Of a DNA stretch of 64,000 nt, positions 24,502 to 32,195 are shown in pieces. The DNA is from Dermabacter indicis (GTDB taxonomy: Bacteria > Actinomycetota > Actinomycetes > Actinomycetales > Dermabacteraceae), in NCBI GenBank assembly GCA_001403775.1, contig CYUG01000017.1:1-64000 (forward strand). Direction: 5' to 3'. Numbering within the stretch: position 1 is the stretch's first letter; each line of letters begins with the position of its first letter. Position numbers and translations under genes: made by a program. The notes under the pieces are model-generated. The model saw only the letters and a program-made list of their open reading frames with translations, searched no databases and was not told the DNA's origin.

Positions 24502-25698
24502 GTGAGCAGTTTTGTGCCTGTGCCTCCGGTTGAGCGCCGTCCCGAAAGATGGGAGGTCCCCCACGGCGTGACCTCGCGTCGCGCCCGTGAGCGCGGCACT
24601 GGAACATACTTCGTCACGAGTCCAGCACGCATTTCCACGCTGACACTCGATTTGCCCTCCGGCCTCGCTGCTCATATTGCCGATGCCGAGAACGCACTCG
24701 CGAGTTTCGACGAGCACAGCTCCGCAACCTTCGGATCTCTTGGCCAACCGCTTGGCCCGATGTCGAGCATCCTTTTACGAAGCGAAAGCGCCTCGAGCTC
24801 ACAGATTGAAAATCTCACCGTTGGTGCACGACAGCTCGCTCTCGCCGTACTAAACGAAAACACGAGTTCTCATGCCTCGCTCGTGCTCGGAAACGTTCGC
24901 AGCATGGAGGCAGCGCTCTCACTCGCCGAGAGCCTCGACGTTGATGCTCTCCTCGAGATGAATGCCGCACTCTTGCCCGACGGTGGACGCCTACGCGAGA
25001 GCCTCGTGTGGGTGGGCAGTTCGAGCTTCTCCCCCGTGGGCGCCGCGCACGTTGCCCCGCACGCCAGCGATGTACCCGGGGCGCTCAAGGACCTCTTCAT
25101 GTTCGCGCGACGCACGGATATGCCGGTCCTCCTCCAGGCCGCCATCGCTCACGCCCAGTTCGAAACGATCCATCCTTTCATTGACGGTAACGGGCGCGTA
25201 GGCAGGGCACTCGTGCACGCGATGCTCGCTCACCACGGGCTCGTGACCTCCACGACTGTGCCCATTTCCGGCGGCCTTTTGCGCAACACGAAGCGCTACT
25301 TCGATGCGCTGACCGCCTATCGCGAAGGAAACGCTGCCTCCATCATCGAATGTTTTGCCGATGCCGCGCTCGTATCAGCACACGACGGGCGCAAGCTCGC
25401 CGACCGTCTCAGCCGCATCACCCGCGAAGCAGAGGACACGCTTCGCAACGCGGGAGTTCGGCGCCACTCGTATGCCTACCGCCTTGTTCAGGTTCTTGTG
25501 GGCCAGCCCGTGGTGAACACCGCCTTCGTGCGCGAGGAACTCGGCGTCAACACCTCCGTTGCACAGCGTGCGATCACGGCACTCACTGACCATGGCATCC
25601 TCGTTGAACGCACGGGACGCAAGCGAGGCCGCGTGTGGCACTGCACGGCCATCATCGACGCTCTCGAGGACTACGCGGAGCATTCACGCCGGGCCTGA
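24502..25698 (+). CDS. Fic domain protein with N-terminal inhibitory motif and C-terminal winged helix
   Basis: A 398-residue Fic protein, probably an AMP-transferase of the large class II type. The catalytic motif HPFIDGNGRVGR places the catalytic His at 224. The inhibitory helix motif (S/T)xxxE(G/N) appears as S99-S-Q-I-E103-N104, so the protein should be self-inhibited through Glu103. A C-terminal winged helix (about 340-390, FVREELGVNTSVAQRAITALTDHGILVE) suggests DNA binding, perhaps at the inverted repeat in its own leader. The GTG at 24502 has AAGGGTGG upstream; a GTG at 24493 is the alternative. It stands alone on the plus strand between accessory genes and tRNA-Lys. Confidence 0.92.
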   Translation: MSSFVPVPPVERRPERWEVPHGVTSRRARERGTGTYFVTSPARISTLTLDLPSGLAAHIADAENALASFDEHSSATFGSLGQPLGPMSSILLRSESASSSQIENLTVGARQLALAVLNENTSSHASLVLGNVRSMEAALSLAESLDVDALLEMNAALLPDGGRLRESLVWVGSSSFSPVGAAHVAPHASDVPGALKDLFMFARRTDMPVLLQAAIAHAQFETIHPFIDGNGRVGRALVHAMLAHHGLVTSTTVPISGGLLRNTKRYFDALTAYREGNAASIIECFADAALVSAHDGRKLADRLSRITREAEDTLRNAGVRRHSYAYRLVQVLVGQPVVNTAFVREELGVNTSVAQRAITALTDHGILVERTGRKRGRVWHCTAIIDALEDYAEHSRRA

Positions 25699-25763
25699 GC
25701 AACTTCGTTGTCTTCCACGATTCGGCGCCAACCCCGGCAGAGCGCGCCCCTGCCGGCACAGAA

Positions 25764-25800
25764 AACGGGCGACCCGTTCACACTGACCGAGCCGCCCGTT
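25764..25800 (-). terminator. terminator of tRNA-Lys
   Basis: Read on the minus strand, AACGGGCG pairs with CGCCCGTT, which runs into TTTTC. It lies 12 bp beyond the tRNA-Lys 3' end. Confidence 0.7.
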
Positions 25801-25811
25801 CCTTCGTCGAG

Positions 25812-25884
25812 TGGGCCCTGCGGGGATCGAACCCGCGACCCGCGGATTAAAAGTCCGATGCTCTGCCAACTGAGCTAAAGGCCC
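25812..25884 (-). tRNA. tRNA-Lys(TTT)
   Basis: A 73-nt cloverleaf on the minus strand. It has acceptor stem GGGCCTT, D-arm AGCTCAGTTGGCAGAGC, anticodon loop CTTTTAA with anticodon TTT, T-loop GGTTCGATCC and discriminator A. CCA is not encoded. It sits between fic and the type III restriction-modification genes. Confidence 0.95.
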
Positions 25885-25967
25885 CTGTTACTCGAACTAC
25901 AACAGCATAGCGGCCCCGCGCCGTGCCTCCAAGTTCGCGGGGCGCAGCTCACGCGCCCCGCCCGCTA

Positions 25968-28544
25968 CTAAGCGTTACTCACAGGCTGGCTCCGAGTCTT
26001 GAGGTCGTCCCACGAGTCGGATTCGGCAATGTCATCTTCATACGCGATGAGATACCCCCATCGCTGGCCTTCGAAGGCATCCTCGGCAATTAATCGACGC
26101 ACGAGCGATTCCGCAGCCTTGCGCTTTGCTTGCACGACCGCGTCTTCTCGCCCCTTCTCGGATTTACCCTCGATGATCCAGTGGACACCATTGGTGTCGA
26201 GGGCAACGAAGTCCGGGAAGTAGCGGTCCTTCGCGTTGTAGTAGACGAATGCATCAGCGTGTCGGTGCAGGCGATGCCACCACACGATGCTTGGCGAGGT
26301 GTTCAAAAGCTTCGCCAACACGTACTCCCCGCTGTATGAGTCGAATGATTCAGACTCCATCAGGGACTTGAACCAGCCGCCATAGGTGCGGCGCGGCACG
26401 AAGTCGGCGCGGCCCTCAACCTGATCGTGGATTGTTTCTCCGTTCGCCAGGCTGCGGTCCTCGATCCGCATCATCTTTGGATAGACCTTGGACTCCTCAC
26501 GAGTAGACCGCAGAACCTGGTGTACGTACCCCTGAATGAGCTGTTGAAGTTGGTTTTGTGCGGAGTCCAATGACTTCACGGTCCAACCTGTGAAGGTGAC
26601 TTTTGACATGAACTTCGGCACGAGAAAATTCTCGACGTAGCGTGCCGTTTTACCTGTTTTGGGCACTAGGTTCATGTTCATCACAAGCCGCACCAGGGTG
26701 TCCTTCGCATCGGCATCGTCTACGTGAACTGAGTCGACCTCTGCGCTTTCGCGGTCTTCCGTTCGGAGCTTCTTACCCAGGGCCGCGATGATCTCCTTGC
26801 GGAACAGCACGTCACCGGTTGAGGTGACCTTGCGGGCTGCTTTCTCCAGTTCAAAGTCATCGATCTCGGCCATGTCAATGAGTGGTGGCTGAACCTCGAT
26901 CACGCTGATGGGGAAGGCGTACTCGACATCCGAGAAAGCTGGGTTACGCTTCGCGATCACGATTTCAGATGCTGACGCGGAACTCTCTGTTGGAAGCTCA
27001 CCATCGATCGCGCGGACGCCGACCGCGGCCAAGGTAGGAGCACCTGAAGCGCCGTCTTGATCAGTTGGCGACCCTAGTGGCGGTTCGCCGCTGTCAAGGC
27101 CTGGCCGTATGGCGGAGGCTTGTTCGCTTGATGTCACAGGAGTCGCAATGGAGCCTGTGACAGTGGAAGTCTGCTCTGCAGCGGCGCGAATTGCGGTTTC
27201 CACCTGCCTCTTGTCTGCGCCTTTGGCGGCTTCCTCAAGACCAAACTGCTGGAGCACGTTTTCGGCTGCGAGCAGTTCGGTGAAGGACTGGTGGGCGATG
27301 ATGTCGAGCTGATCAATCTGCCCAATCCCGGTATACTTCCCAAACGGCAAACGAAGACCACGGCCCATTGTCTGCTGAGTCAGGACCTCGGAAGCCATCG
27401 CGCGCAGTGTCACGACGACTGCGATGTTCTTGACGTCCCAGCCTTCCTTGAGCTTATTCACGCTCACGACGGCGAGCACGGGTGAGTCAGGTTGGTCGAG
27501 GCGCTCGAGTAGCTTCTGCGTCGCATCGTCCTCGTGTTTGGAGTCCACTTGCAGTACCGCGGAATCTCGACCGAAGAACTCGGGAGTGCGGAGCAGCTCG
27601 GCTACCTGGGTCGCGTGATCGACGTCAGAGCAGACCACGAACAACACGGCGTTCACGCGGGTACGGCTATTGGTTGCAGCAAAAGAGTCGTAGTACGCCT
27701 GTTTGTTCTCCCGCAACCGCAACGCGTCTCGTAGCTGCTGCTCTTCGGAGGCCGTGTCGGTCCCGTAGCCACCCTTACGAAACGCCAGCACTGGAGCCTT
27801 CACGAATTTGTCTTGAATTGCGCGATACAGCGGATACTCGTAGATCACGTGATCGGTCTTCTTATCCACTGACGCCGTAAGACCAATGGCCGCTGCCGGG
27901 TCCAGCTCTCGGAGCGCCGCGTTGAACGCCTTCGCGCTCGAGCCATACAGGTGGGACTCATCGGCGATCACCACCAGATCGTCCAAGCCCTTGAGGTAGT
28001 CGAACAGCACCCCGGCGTTCTCATCAAAACGACGCGGCTTACGACGGATCGAATCTTGCGTAGCGCCGTGGGTGTCGCCCTCATCGGACTTTGGGGCGAT
28101 CAACTGCTGAATGTTGAAGATGAATGCCAACGTCGGGGTTTCCCGCCCATAGGTAAGCTGCGCCGGGCCGTTCTGGCGTGAGATCCATGCCGAGTAGTCC
28201 TGTGGCGTCACCACTTCCGGTGGCATCACCGAACCGGTGATGTAGCGCGGTGAGCCGGGCGTGAAGTTCTGCACCGTCTTCCCTTGCACGGTCTTGCCCG
28301 GAGTCACGATCACAACGTTGCCCACAGCTTGGCGGCGCAAGTACTCTACGAAGGCAGCCATCAGGTAGGTCTTGCCCACACCTGTCGCGAGGTTGAGTAC
28401 CTGCTGGACCTGCGGATCGTAGTCACCATCGAGGGTGGAGACGAGTTGATGGAGTGCTTCCTTGTTGGGGGCTCGCAGATCAAAATCGGAGCTAATCGCC
28501 TCCAACAAGTCCGAATCGAAGCTGATGCTCAAACGCTTGGCCAT
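25968..28544 (-). CDS. res: type III restriction enzyme, Res (helicase-endonuclease) subunit
   Basis: An 858-residue restriction subunit that needs the Mod subunit for target recognition. The SF2 helicase core has Walker A ATGVGKTYLM (Lys58), motif Ia VVIVTPGKTV, motif II VIADESH and motif III GLTASVD. The later helicase motifs include QTMGRGLRLP with the arginine finger. The C-terminal nuclease is the PD-(D/E)xK pattern in RYFPDFVALD...HWIIEGKSEKG. Length fits the family and no motif is missing. The start overlaps the mod stop (ATGA), so the two are co-translated. Composition is somewhat less GC-rich than flanking core genes, consistent with acquisition. Confidence 0.93.
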   Translation of the reverse strand: MAKRLSISFDSDLLEAISSDFDLRAPNKEALHQLVSTLDGDYDPQVQQVLNLATGVGKTYLMAAFVEYLRRQAVGNVVIVTPGKTVQGKTVQNFTPGSPRYITGSVMPPEVVTPQDYSAWISRQNGPAQLTYGRETPTLAFIFNIQQLIAPKSDEGDTHGATQDSIRRKPRRFDENAGVLFDYLKGLDDLVVIADESHLYGSSAKAFNAALRELDPAAAIGLTASVDKKTDHVIYEYPLYRAIQDKFVKAPVLAFRKGGYGTDTASEEQQLRDALRLRENKQAYYDSFAATNSRTRVNAVLFVVCSDVDHATQVAELLRTPEFFGRDSAVLQVDSKHEDDATQKLLERLDQPDSPVLAVVSVNKLKEGWDVKNIAVVVTLRAMASEVLTQQTMGRGLRLPFGKYTGIGQIDQLDIIAHQSFTELLAAENVLQQFGLEEAAKGADKRQVETAIRAAAEQTSTVTGSIATPVTSSEQASAIRPGLDSGEPPLGSPTDQDGASGAPTLAAVGVRAIDGELPTESSASASEIVIAKRNPAFSDVEYAFPISVIEVQPPLIDMAEIDDFELEKAARKVTSTGDVLFRKEIIAALGKKLRTEDRESAEVDSVHVDDADAKDTLVRLVMNMNLVPKTGKTARYVENFLVPKFMSKVTFTGWTVKSLDSAQNQLQQLIQGYVHQVLRSTREESKVYPKMMRIEDRSLANGETIHDQVEGRADFVPRRTYGGWFKSLMESESFDSYSGEYVLAKLLNTSPSIVWWHRLHRHADAFVYYNAKDRYFPDFVALDTNGVHWIIEGKSEKGREDAVVQAKRKAAESLVRRLIAEDAFEGQRWGYLIAYEDDIAESDSWDDLKTRSQPVSNA

Positions 28545-30544
28545 CAGAGTTCACCACCTTGCGAGTAGCGGAAAATATCGTCCGGGATCGCTACCACCCG
28601 TGACCCCTTGCAAGCGCGACGCACATGCTCTCGCACCCCGTCCAGTACTACGGTTGCCGCCAGCACGATCGTTTCACCTGGCTGGATCTGCTCCACCAGC
28701 CGATCGACCTCTTCAATGGTCGCGACGCCTTCGACGACCTTCAGCAGGGAGTTGCCTCGCCGCCCGTCAAACACCATGTCATCGTCGGGGTGCAGCAATG
28801 AGAAACCCAGGTTCGCGGCTACGGACGAGACAAGCACCTCACCAGTTGCCTCCGGAGTCAGCATGACTCGATCCAGTGCTGGATCGTAGTCAAAGCACGC
28901 TGGCGACACGTGGGCGACGTGGAAACCGCCACCGCCGCGCCAGTTCACAACTTCCTTGGTGTACTTCGTTTTCGCTGCAGCCTTGAGCGCCTTCACCCGG
29001 GGATCCTTCTTCGCCTCCGGATCATCCACTATTAGCTTGTTCAACACCGACGTAAACTTCGCAGCATCATCAGGAGAGACGCCGTCCGGCAACTCCGCAT
29101 CATCAGCCGGAACATGTTCACCCTTAGTCCGAGTGATCCCACCCGCATCTTCGTCGTTGACGACCTTCTCCAGGCGCGATCGGGTGAACCGGTCGAATGT
29201 GTCCTCAACCAACTCACACGTCACCCAACGCCGCCCCATCTTTTGCGCCACTGCCGCTGTCGTTCCCGACCCAGCAAACACATCAAGCACGACGTCGCCC
29301 GGATTTGAGCCGATATGGATTATTCGCTCGAGAAGGCGCTCCGGCTTCGGAGTGGAGAACGGAGAAGTACCTGGGGATAGTGCCTTCAACTCTGACTTCG
29401 CCTGCCGATTATGTCCAACCTCGGTATTGGCCCACCATGTCCGAGGCGGCTGTCCATATGTTGGCGGATATGCCTTCCGCCCCAGTCCGGTCTCAGTGAC
29501 AAAGAACTCCGGCCATGCGCCCTGATCGATCCGGGAACGCGCCGAATCAGCACTCGCAAAAGAGAACCCGCCCCTGATCCTCAGATCAAGGACATCTTCG
29601 CGAAGTTGTACCCGATCGAGGTTCGTTCGCTGCAACCGAAGCTCAAGATCAGGAGCGACGGGCTCGTAGTCGGCGAATTCTCGAAGTGAGGGCAAGAGCC
29701 GAGCGACACCGAAACGCCAGCACCCACCTAGGGCCGGGTACAGCATTTCCCCGGTAATGGGATGCTCGATCCCGAAAGTACTGGGGTGTTGTTTCCGATT
29801 CCCGATATTTGCCGGGGCGGACCGGTTGTCAGAGAACCAGTCGCCACGGGGGTCGCCATCAGGGTTGCTGAAACGCGCGTTGTCCGCTTCGGTGCGGGGC
29901 ATCCGCTTGATCAGTGGCGATCGGGTTTTCCCGTACACGAGGATCACGTCGTGGTCGGATGAGAAGTGCTTCGCGTCGCCTCGTGGCGAGTCAGCTTTCT
30001 GCCACACGACCTCGGCAAGAAAGTTCTCCGCCCGAAACACTTCGTCAAGTAAGACGCGCATCCGGTGGACTTCAACATCATCGAGGTGAACCCAGATGGA
30101 ACCATCATCGGCTAGCAGTCTCCTAAGGGGCAGCAGCCGGTCGCGCATCATGGTGAGCCACACGGAGTGCTCGAGGTTGTCCTCGTAGTTGGCGAAGGTT
30201 TGCGCGGTGTTGAAGGGCGGGTCAATGTAAATCAGCTTGACCTTGCCAACGTACTTCTCGGCGAGCTCTGGAACGCGAGTCAATGCTTCCAACACGTCAC
30301 CGGACTCGCCAAGGATCAACAGGTTGTCGTCTTGCGGCTCGAGATCGGCTCGCTCGGAGTAGGTGAAATCGTCGGTCTTAGGAGACTGCTCCCCGCGGAC
30401 GTACTCGTCCGTGACGAGGGTGTGGGTCTCGCAGTAGCGGGGGTCGGATGGGTCGACCCACGTGTAGCCGTACTTGCCGGTTTCGGTGGGGATGAGGGCT
30501 TTGTCCTTGTTGTACCAGGTGAGTTGGAGTCGTTGTTTCGTCAT
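28544..30544 (-). CDS. mod: type III restriction-modification DNA methyltransferase, Mod subunit
   Basis: A 666-residue N6-adenine methyltransferase of the beta class. The catalytic DPPFNTAQ motif starts at Asp108, and the SAM-binding motif VLDVFAGSGTTAAVA lies at about residue 420. The target-recognition region lies between them, as expected for type III Mod. A C-terminal extension of about 200 residues follows. Mod alone protects host DNA and, with Res, forms the restriction complex. The ATG at 30544 has AGGGAG about 10 bp upstream. No phase-variable simple repeat is seen in the gene. The recognition sequence cannot be read from the protein. Confidence 0.94.
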   Translation of the reverse strand: MTKQRLQLTWYNKDKALIPTETGKYGYTWVDPSDPRYCETHTLVTDEYVRGEQSPKTDDFTYSERADLEPQDDNLLILGESGDVLEALTRVPELAEKYVGKVKLIYIDPPFNTAQTFANYEDNLEHSVWLTMMRDRLLPLRRLLADDGSIWVHLDDVEVHRMRVLLDEVFRAENFLAEVVWQKADSPRGDAKHFSSDHDVILVYGKTRSPLIKRMPRTEADNARFSNPDGDPRGDWFSDNRSAPANIGNRKQHPSTFGIEHPITGEMLYPALGGCWRFGVARLLPSLREFADYEPVAPDLELRLQRTNLDRVQLREDVLDLRIRGGFSFASADSARSRIDQGAWPEFFVTETGLGRKAYPPTYGQPPRTWWANTEVGHNRQAKSELKALSPGTSPFSTPKPERLLERIIHIGSNPGDVVLDVFAGSGTTAAVAQKMGRRWVTCELVEDTFDRFTRSRLEKVVNDEDAGGITRTKGEHVPADDAELPDGVSPDDAAKFTSVLNKLIVDDPEAKKDPRVKALKAAAKTKYTKEVVNWRGGGGFHVAHVSPACFDYDPALDRVMLTPEATGEVLVSSVAANLGFSLLHPDDDMVFDGRRGNSLLKVVEGVATIEEVDRLVEQIQPGETIVLAATVVLDGVREHVRRACKGSRVVAIPDDIFRYSQGGEL

Positions 30545-30813
30545 CTATTTGATCTCCCTCATCACATGGCTAGATTGAAAGGTGCTGCTAACGTCGGCCC
30601 TTCCACGAAGGTTTCCCCCGACGGCGCGTTGCGCTATATCCGCCCCAACACAATCGCGCACACGCACGAGCGAACCCGGCGGACTCACCGCGGCAACGCC
30701 GCTCACATTAAACGTGGCGTCAATTGGGGTCGCGCTCACGGGGGTCCTTCCTCGAGGGAATGCGAAGGGGGCGAAACTATTGTGGCACGAACGGGGAATT
30801 TCGATTTTGCCGT
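30545..30813. other. non-coding spacer upstream of mod
   Basis: No open frame here has a ribosome site and plausible composition. It must contain the divergent promoters for mod-res (minus) and the first membrane-protein gene (plus). A decayed gene cannot be excluded. Confidence 0.4.
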
Positions 30814-30855
30814 GCATACTTGACCCCGACGCCACCCGCCACGAAGGAGCATCCC
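30814..30855 (+). promoter_or_regulatory. duplicated leader, copy 1
   Basis: GCATACTTGA (probable -10) and the 18-base word CCACCCGCCACGAAGGAG (30832-30849, including the ribosome site) are repeated in front of the next paralogue at 31474-31513, at nearly the same distance from the ATG. Confidence 0.6.
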
Positions 30856-31419
30856 ATGGCACGTCGCTGGCCAGCCCCACCCAAGAAAGAGCGCGGCGAG
30901 GTTCTGCTCGCGAGCGGATCGAGCATGGTCTTTCATTGCACCTACACCGTCCCCATGGCCCTTTGCGCGGTCTTTCTTGGCGGGTTAGCTGTGGCGCTTC
31001 TGATCAACCCTGGAAAAGCCACGCTCACTATGCTCATCATCGGGGCAGTGTTGCTCGGAGGCCTTGCCCTTGGCCTCTTTATGGGGTTCATGTGGTGCCT
31101 ATGGTTCGGCGTGAAGGCCACACGTCGAGGCGTGCTCGTGCGCTACATCCCCGGTCGCACAAAGTTCCTCCCGTGGGAGGCAATCGTGTCGTTTGCACCC
31201 GGCGTGCACGACGGTAGGGAATTGCGCTCCCTCAATGCACAAACGGTTGACGGTGCCAGCCACATGGTGCCCGTTCTCTATCGAACCGACAAAAAGAAGA
31301 ACTTTCTCTCCTCGAAACTCACGCCCGAAGGTGCCCGCTACGTGGGCCCCGACGTAAACCCCGCCGTGGTGCTGCCTAGGTTGCTTGACCTGCATCGCCA
31401 GGGGCGGCTCGGGGCATAG
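30856..31419 (+). CDS. two-segment membrane protein with C-terminal PH-like domain, paralogue 1
   Basis: A 187-residue membrane protein. It has a basic N-terminus (ARRWPAPPKKERGEVLLASG), two close hydrophobic segments (about 30-52 and 58-82), then a soluble beta-rich domain beginning WFGVKATRRGVLVRYIPGRTKFLPWEAI. This resembles bacterial PH-like membrane proteins. The end reads LTPEGARYVGPDVNPAVVLPRLLDLHRQG. The ATG follows GAAGGAG. It is clearly paralogous to the next gene, with identical motifs at both ends. Function is unknown. The neighbours are a type III restriction system and GH31, neither of which explains it. Confidence 0.8.
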   Translation: MARRWPAPPKKERGEVLLASGSSMVFHCTYTVPMALCAVFLGGLAVALLINPGKATLTMLIIGAVLLGGLALGLFMGFMWCLWFGVKATRRGVLVRYIPGRTKFLPWEAIVSFAPGVHDGRELRSLNAQTVDGASHMVPVLYRTDKKKNFLSSKLTPEGARYVGPDVNPAVVLPRLLDLHRQGRLGA

Positions 31420-31473
31420 CCCGGCTCGCGCACCGATTCCCCTACAACAGCGTCACGCCGCACCGGCCGCCTG

Positions 31474-31513
31474 CCATACTTGAATCAGGTCCACCCGCCA
31501 CGAAGGAGTAGCC
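31474..31513 (+). promoter_or_regulatory. duplicated leader, copy 2
   Basis: CATACTTGA at 31475 and CCACCCGCCACGAAGGAG at 31491-31508 repeat the leader of the preceding paralogue, so the second gene probably has its own promoter. Confidence 0.6.
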
Positions 31514-32083
31514 ATGGCATCACGCTGGCCAATCCCACCCAAGAAAGAGCGCGGCGACGTTCTGCTCTCCTCTGGCCCCGCACGTTTCTTCCGGTGGATC
31601 TATGGCGGCGCATGCGTGCTTTTCGCCGTACTTTTTGCGGTGGCACTCGTGATGATCAATCTCTTTCCAGACGACGCTTCTGGTGCTGAGCGTGCCGTTC
31701 AAGCGGTCGTGTTCGCCGGCTTCATCGTGTTTTTCATCTTCGGATTTTTGCTCTTCACCAAGCAAGGGGTGTGGGCCACGAGAGAAGGGATTCTCATGCG
31801 GTCTTTGCCGGGCACGGGAAAGTTCCTCCCCTGGAGCGAGATCAACTCTTTGGAGCCGGGCCAGCTCATCGGCAAACGCCTTCGCACCCTCGTCGCGCAC
31901 ACGTCACGCGGCGAGGACGTCAAGGTCCCCGTGTACTACAAATGGGGCACGCCCCAAATGAGGTTCACCGCGAACCTCACCCCCGAAGGCTCCCGCCTCG
32001 TTGGCCCCGACCCGGATCCCGCGGTGGTGCTCCCCGAGCTGCTCGCGCTTTATCGCGCGCACGGCCTTCAGAGTTCTCTGTAA
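31514..32083 (+). CDS. two-segment membrane protein with C-terminal PH-like domain, paralogue 2
   Basis: A 189-residue paralogue of the preceding protein. It shares the N-terminal signature (SRWPIPPKKERGDVLLSSG), two hydrophobic segments (about 28-48 and 62-84), the GVWATREGILMRSLPGTGKFLPWSEI block and the C-terminal LTPEGSRLVGPDPDPAVVLPELLALYR. The transmembrane parts have diverged more than the soluble domain. The tandem arrangement with a copied leader indicates gene duplication with promoter. Topology suggests both ends in the cytoplasm. No function can be assigned. Confidence 0.8.
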   Translation: MASRWPIPPKKERGDVLLSSGPARFFRWIYGGACVLFAVLFAVALVMINLFPDDASGAERAVQAVVFAGFIVFFIFGFLLFTKQGVWATREGILMRSLPGTGKFLPWSEINSLEPGQLIGKRLRTLVAHTSRGEDVKVPVYYKWGTPQMRFTANLTPEGSRLVGPDPDPAVVLPELLALYRAHGLQSSL

Positions 32084-32117
32084 CTAGAGTCGCCGAAACC
32101 GGTTTCACGGCACGTAA

Positions 32118-32162
32118 GAGCCCTCCCCCGCGCCGCCTCGTGGCGACGCGAAGGGAGGGCTC
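32118..32162. terminator. bidirectional hairpin between paralogue 2 and GH31
   Basis: GAGCCCTCCC at 32118-32127 pairs with GGGAGGGCTC at 32153-32162, and the loop itself can pair (CGCG...CGCG). It separates two convergent genes. No clear T-run. Confidence 0.5.
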
Positions 32163-32195
32163 GATACGTTCCCGGAGCGGAGCGAACCGGTGGTG

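Noticed and set aside
25968-30544. DISARM/BREX-type defence system
   Set aside because: Only Mod and Res of a standard type III restriction system are present; no PglX, BrxL or DrmA-like genes.
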